DNA of 54,478 nt from an uncultured Lachnospiraceae bacterium (GTDB lineage: Bacteria > Bacillota > Clostridia > Lachnospirales > Lachnospiraceae): positions 1-54,478 of the forward strand of contig CADAKQ010000024.1 in the NCBI GenBank assembly GCA_902788555.1, in the 5' to 3' direction. This document shows, one piece after another, positions 51,885 through 54,478 of the stretch. The position numbers and the translations under genes were made by a program. Below the pieces are notes generated by a model, which saw only the letters and a program-made list of their open reading frames with translations, did not search any database and was not told where the DNA came from. The number at the start of each line of letters is the position of its first letter. Within the stretch, counting starts at the first letter, position 1.

Positions 51885-52937
51885 ATGAAACATAAAAGAA
51901 AAACAGGAAGAAAGCTGCTCGCCTTTTTGCTCACTCTGGCGATGGTCATCGGGCTGATGCCGGGGATTGGATTGACGACGTATGCGGAAGGCGGCACTAC
52001 CACCTACACCATCACTATCCCATCCACGTTGAGCGTTGCTAACAGCGGCTGGAACGCCACGGACGGCATCAGCGCCACGGGCACGCTGGAAAACGGTAAG
52101 AAGCTGACCGTCACCGCAAGCTCTGACGGCGAATTTGCCCTTGTAAATCAGAGCGATAACACAAAAAAGGTCGGCTACATGCTGGCAACCGCATCCACGG
52201 ACACGGAGGCTGCCACCTCTTGGACTTTTGATAGTCTGAGCGACACCGCAACAAAGAAAGATATGGGCATTATCGTGGAGAACTACGATAACAAGCCCGC
52301 AGGCACCTACACCGATACCGTGACCTTTACGGCGAGTGTGGAGAGTTCGAGCGTCCCCGTAACAAGTGTTGCAATCAACAACGCACCTACAGAAGCACTT
52401 TTCGTCAATTCTACGGGAACGCTCACGGCAACGGTTTTGCCCAATGACGCGACGGATAAGACCGTCACATGGTCGAGCAGCGATTCCGACTATGTGAGTA
52501 TTAATGCGGAAACAGGCGAATACACGATCATGGGTAAAAAGGGTTATGGCTCGGCTACTATCACTGCGACAGCTACCAATGGCACAGAAGATACATCTGA
52601 TGATGTTACAACTACTTGCACCATCACAGGAAAGGTTACTTATACTTCGTTGAGTGTTGGGACCGTGCTTCGTACGGGAGATACATTCTACACGGGTAAT
52701 ACAGTGTACTTTCAAGGCAGTACAAACGCATCTTTCGGTACTTCCAACGGAGTGATCACAATTGTTGAGGTTGAAAAAGCTGGCTACAATAACAAATACT
52801 ATCAATGTCAACGTGGTAGTAATGGAACGTACCCAAACTGGAGCTATGTCGTAAAGGATAATACTGACGGATTATATATCACTGGTGGTTCAGGTATAAG
52901 CCAAGACAGGTTTACTCTTGCAGTCCATACGAAGTGA
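51885..52937 (+). CDS. Secreted Ig-like surface protein, cassette copy 1
   Basis: 350 residues from ATG 51885. A signal peptide (K-H-K-R-K-T-G-R-K, hydrophobic core, T-T-Y-A) is followed by a beta-rich domain (Y-T-I-T-I-P-S-T-L-S-V ... P-A-G-T-Y-T-D-T-V-T-F) that the second copy shares, then a BIG2-type Ig-like domain (V-T-S-V-A-I-N-N, T-W-S-S-S-D) and a C-terminal domain of about 95 residues unique to this copy. Visibly GC-richer codons than the rest of the window. No LPXTG or membrane anchor. Followed by a lipoprotein fragment. Confidence 0.8.
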   Translation: MKHKRKTGRKLLAFLLTLAMVIGLMPGIGLTTYAEGGTTTYTITIPSTLSVANSGWNATDGISATGTLENGKKLTVTASSDGEFALVNQSDNTKKVGYMLATASTDTEAATSWTFDSLSDTATKKDMGIIVENYDNKPAGTYTDTVTFTASVESSSVPVTSVAINNAPTEALFVNSTGTLTATVLPNDATDKTVTWSSSDSDYVSINAETGEYTIMGKKGYGSATITATATNGTEDTSDDVTTTCTITGKVTYTSLSVGTVLRTGDTFYTGNTVYFQGSTNASFGTSNGVITIVEVEKAGYNNKYYQCQRGSNGTYPNWSYVVKDNTDGLYITGGSGISQDRFTLAVHTK

Positions 52938-52962
52938 GTAGAGAAAGAAAGGTCGTGAGCCT

Positions 52963-53187
52963 ATGAACCAAAAATCAAATATCCTTGCGGCCTTTCTCGT
53001 TCTTGCCCTTGCGCTCCTGTTGACCGCCTGCGGTACGGGCGGCGACAGGGTGGAGCGGTTCGCCAAGGCCAATCCCGGAAGCGGCGAGAACATCGCCATA
53101 CCTGACTATGAGAATATTATTTCCAGAATGGAAATGGAATTTTTGTGGGGGGGGGATATTCTAATAGGAAGGATGATTGTATTATGA
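52963..53187 (+). pseudogene. Truncated lipoprotein of cassette copy 1
   Basis: 74 codons against 143 in the intact copy at 53943. The lipobox L-L-T-A-C and N-terminal part up to I-A-I-P are nearly identical, then the reading frame runs into the 39-bp repeat and its G9 tract (W-G-G-D) and ends overlapping the ATG of the next gene. The ribosome site AAAGAAAGG is kept. It could still make a short lipopeptide. Confidence 0.75.
53117..53155. repeat. 39-bp direct repeat with G9 tract, copy 2
   Basis: Identical to 51781-51819. Here it interrupts the lipoprotein gene and lies 28 bases before the second secreted-protein start. It marks the junction of the tandem duplication. Confidence 0.9.
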
Positions 53188-53876
53188 AACAGAAAAGAAA
53201 AACAGGAAGAAAGCTGCTCGGCTTTTTGCTCACGCTGGCGATGGTCATCGGGCTGATGCCAGCGATGGGGTTGACGGCGTATGCGGGAGGCAGCATTACT
53301 ACCTATACCATCACTATCCCGTCCACGCTGACAGTAAAAAACAGCGGCTGGAACGCCACGGACGGCATCAGCGCTACGGGTACGCTGGCGGAAGGAAAGA
53401 AGCTGACCGTGACCGCAAGCTCTACGAATAGCTGGGCGCTCAAGTCCGGCGAGAACTCCGTCGGCTACAACCTGGCGACTGCAACGGGCACTTACAGCAG
53501 CAGCGCAACTCCCGCCTCTTGGGAGTTCACAGCGCTTTCCAATACCGCAATGACCCAGCCCATGGGCATCATCGTGGAGGATTACAGCGCCAAGCCCGCA
53601 GGCACCTACACCGACACCGTGACCTTTACGGTAAGCGTGGAGGATGCCAGGCAGCTCTATAGCTTCACACTTACAGGACCGTATACTGGTGACACTCTCG
53701 TGGTGGAGTATTATGAGGGCGATACATGGAACGATATGGTTGCGAAATATTCGAAATTAAAAATAATTAAAAACTGGATTGGATTTGGTAGTGATGGTAT
53801 GATCTCCAAAAACGGCGGAGATTGGGTTTTAACGACTGATACGGTTGATCCTAATGCGACCTATACGATTGAATAG
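53184..53876 (+). CDS. Secreted Ig-like surface protein, cassette copy 2
   Basis: 230 residues from ATG 53184 (AGGAAGG upstream). Signal peptide and shared beta-rich domain (to about residue 155) are closely related to copy 1; the C-terminal part (Y-S-F-T-L-T-G-P-Y-T-G, D-G-M-I-S-K-N-G-G-D-W) is different, with no BIG2 domain. Followed by an intact lipoprotein gene. The exported pair probably works together at the surface. Confidence 0.8.
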   Translation: MKQKRKTGRKLLGFLLTLAMVIGLMPAMGLTAYAGGSITTYTITIPSTLTVKNSGWNATDGISATGTLAEGKKLTVTASSTNSWALKSGENSVGYNLATATGTYSSSATPASWEFTALSNTAMTQPMGIIVEDYSAKPAGTYTDTVTFTVSVEDARQLYSFTLTGPYTGDTLVVEYYEGDTWNDMVAKYSKLKIIKNWIGFGSDGMISKNGGDWVLTTDTVDPNATYTIE

Positions 53877-53942
53877 ATAAGCTTTACTTTGCTGGACAAT
53901 TTTTGTTGGTTTGGCAGCTAAATAAAGAAAGGTCGTGAGCCT

Positions 53943-54374
53943 ATGAAACGAAAACAGAATATCCTTGCGGCCTTTCTCGTCCTTGCCCTTGCGCTACTGC
54001 TGACCGCCTGCGGCGCGGGCGGCGACAGGGTGGAGCGATTTGCCAAGGCCAATCCTGGCAGCGGCGCGAACATCGCCATACCAGGCTATGAGAAACTAAG
54101 CTTTGCGGCGGGCAAGAGGTCGCAGGCCGTGAACCTGGAAAACCCGGCGGAGAACAACTGCACCTTCGTCCTAACGCTTTCGTTGAATGAAAACGGCGAA
54201 ACCCTCTGGACGGGCAAGGCGCTCTCCCCCGGCGAGGCGTTCACCCGCATCACGCTGGAAAGGGCGCTGGACGCGGGCGAGTATCCCGCGACGCTCCATT
54301 ATGACTGCTATACCATAGAGGATAATAGGCCGCTCAACGGAGCAAAGATCCAACTGACACTTGAAGTGAAGTAA
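53943..54374 (+). CDS. Lipoprotein of cassette copy 2
   Basis: 143 residues. Lipobox L-L-T-A-C with Cys near residue 22, then a domain beginning I-A-I-P-G-Y-E and rich in N-L-E-N-P and L-x-L strands (about 60-140), a beta-sandwich-like pattern. Same RBS region as copy 1 (AAAGAAAGG). Encoded 66 bases after the secreted protein. Its regular pairing with the secreted protein suggests a subunit or anchor relation; no named family assigned. Confidence 0.8.
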   Translation: MKRKQNILAAFLVLALALLLTACGAGGDRVERFAKANPGSGANIAIPGYEKLSFAAGKRSQAVNLENPAENNCTFVLTLSLNENGETLWTGKALSPGEAFTRITLERALDAGEYPATLHYDCYTIEDNRPLNGAKIQLTLEVK

Positions 54375-54478
54375 CAAACATAGATAGTGTCAAGTGACGT
54401 ATGAAAAAACGAAACAAATAAAAAAGGCACTTTTGAACCTTGGAAATTGTAGATATTTTATGTTGTGATGGGCTTACG

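Noticed and set aside
51741-52811. Long minus-strand ORF over the first secreted-protein gene
   Set aside because: Cys/Arg-rich translation without a ribosome site or family; shadow of the GC-rich gene opposite.

Overview
The window reads as a chromosomal stretch of a low-GC Gram-positive anaerobe of the Clostridia, most probably a Lachnospiraceae-type gut or rumen bacterium. The support is AT-rich codon use, strong AAGGAGG-type ribosome binding sites, consensus sigma-A promoters, and a gene set rich in flavin/NAD(P) oxidoreductases, ferredoxin-tailed aldo/keto reductases, GGDEF/HD-GYP proteins, LytTR-DUF3021 and MerR/LysR/HxlR regulators. This assignment is inference; there is no rRNA or marker gene. 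I saw no tRNA, rRNA, CRISPR array, integrase or phage gene.

Layout. 0.3-7.1 kb: serine hydrolase, DUF4405 membrane protein, AAA/DUF234 ATPase, two aldo/keto reductases, a GNAT and a small membrane protein. 7.1-11.2 kb: a 3.5-kb block (LCM-type methyltransferase, DUF1848, HxlR regulator, medium-chain dehydrogenase) flanked by two inverted copies of a 280-360 bp element. Copy 1 encodes a 37-residue holin-like peptide with a convergent antisense RNA (candidate type I toxin-antitoxin); copy 2 has lost the toxin start but keeps the antisense RNA promoter and terminator. 11.2-13.2 kb: a macrodomain/class M sirtuin operon, led by the same 32-bp box that precedes the dehydrogenase next to HxlR; the sirtuin is interrupted by a TGA. 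13.3-17.5 kb: GGDEF protein, Nudix hydrolase and a large secreted solute-binding-like protein apparently started by ATA. 17.7-24.6 kb: DUF4230 protein, a MerR-controlled ABC exporter operon, two tiny Cys-rich proteins, a YugP-like zinc peptidase and two SDR enzymes. 24.7-31.4 kb: a two-component/lipase operon facing a MacB/FtsX-type ABC pair. 31.6-38.3 kb: HD-GYP sensor, LytTR-DUF3021 pair, a secreted transglutaminase-like protein and another ABC exporter. 38.35-38.66 kb: a 310-bp non-coding hairpin element. 38.7-45.8 kb: PAS-GGDEF protein, LysR/aldo-keto reductase loci with an eroded flavodoxin, an iron-type alcohol dehydrogenase stub, and an XRE protein. 46-49.1 kb: an operon of a His-tailed EamA transporter, a membrane protein and a GNAT-LCM fusion. 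49.1-51.7 kb: gene remnants and a LytS/YesM-type kinase with a REC-XRE regulator. 51.8-54.4 kb: a visibly GC-richer, tandemly duplicated secreted-protein/lipoprotein cassette.

How parts connect. One HxlR regulator plausibly controls both the dehydrogenase and the ADP-ribosylation operon. The heptamer GTTAGTT/AACTAAC forms operators at both loci that encode LCM methyltransferases. Two unrelated secreted proteins share a C-terminal module of about 154 residues. A TGTGACA-flanked palindrome family recurs between genes.

The most promising leads are the duplicated type I toxin-antitoxin element with its orphan antitoxin, the HxlR-linked macrodomain/sirtuin operon with a nonsense codon, the two long hairpins with different stems but a common apical region, the ATA start, and the secreted-protein cassette with G9 tracts.
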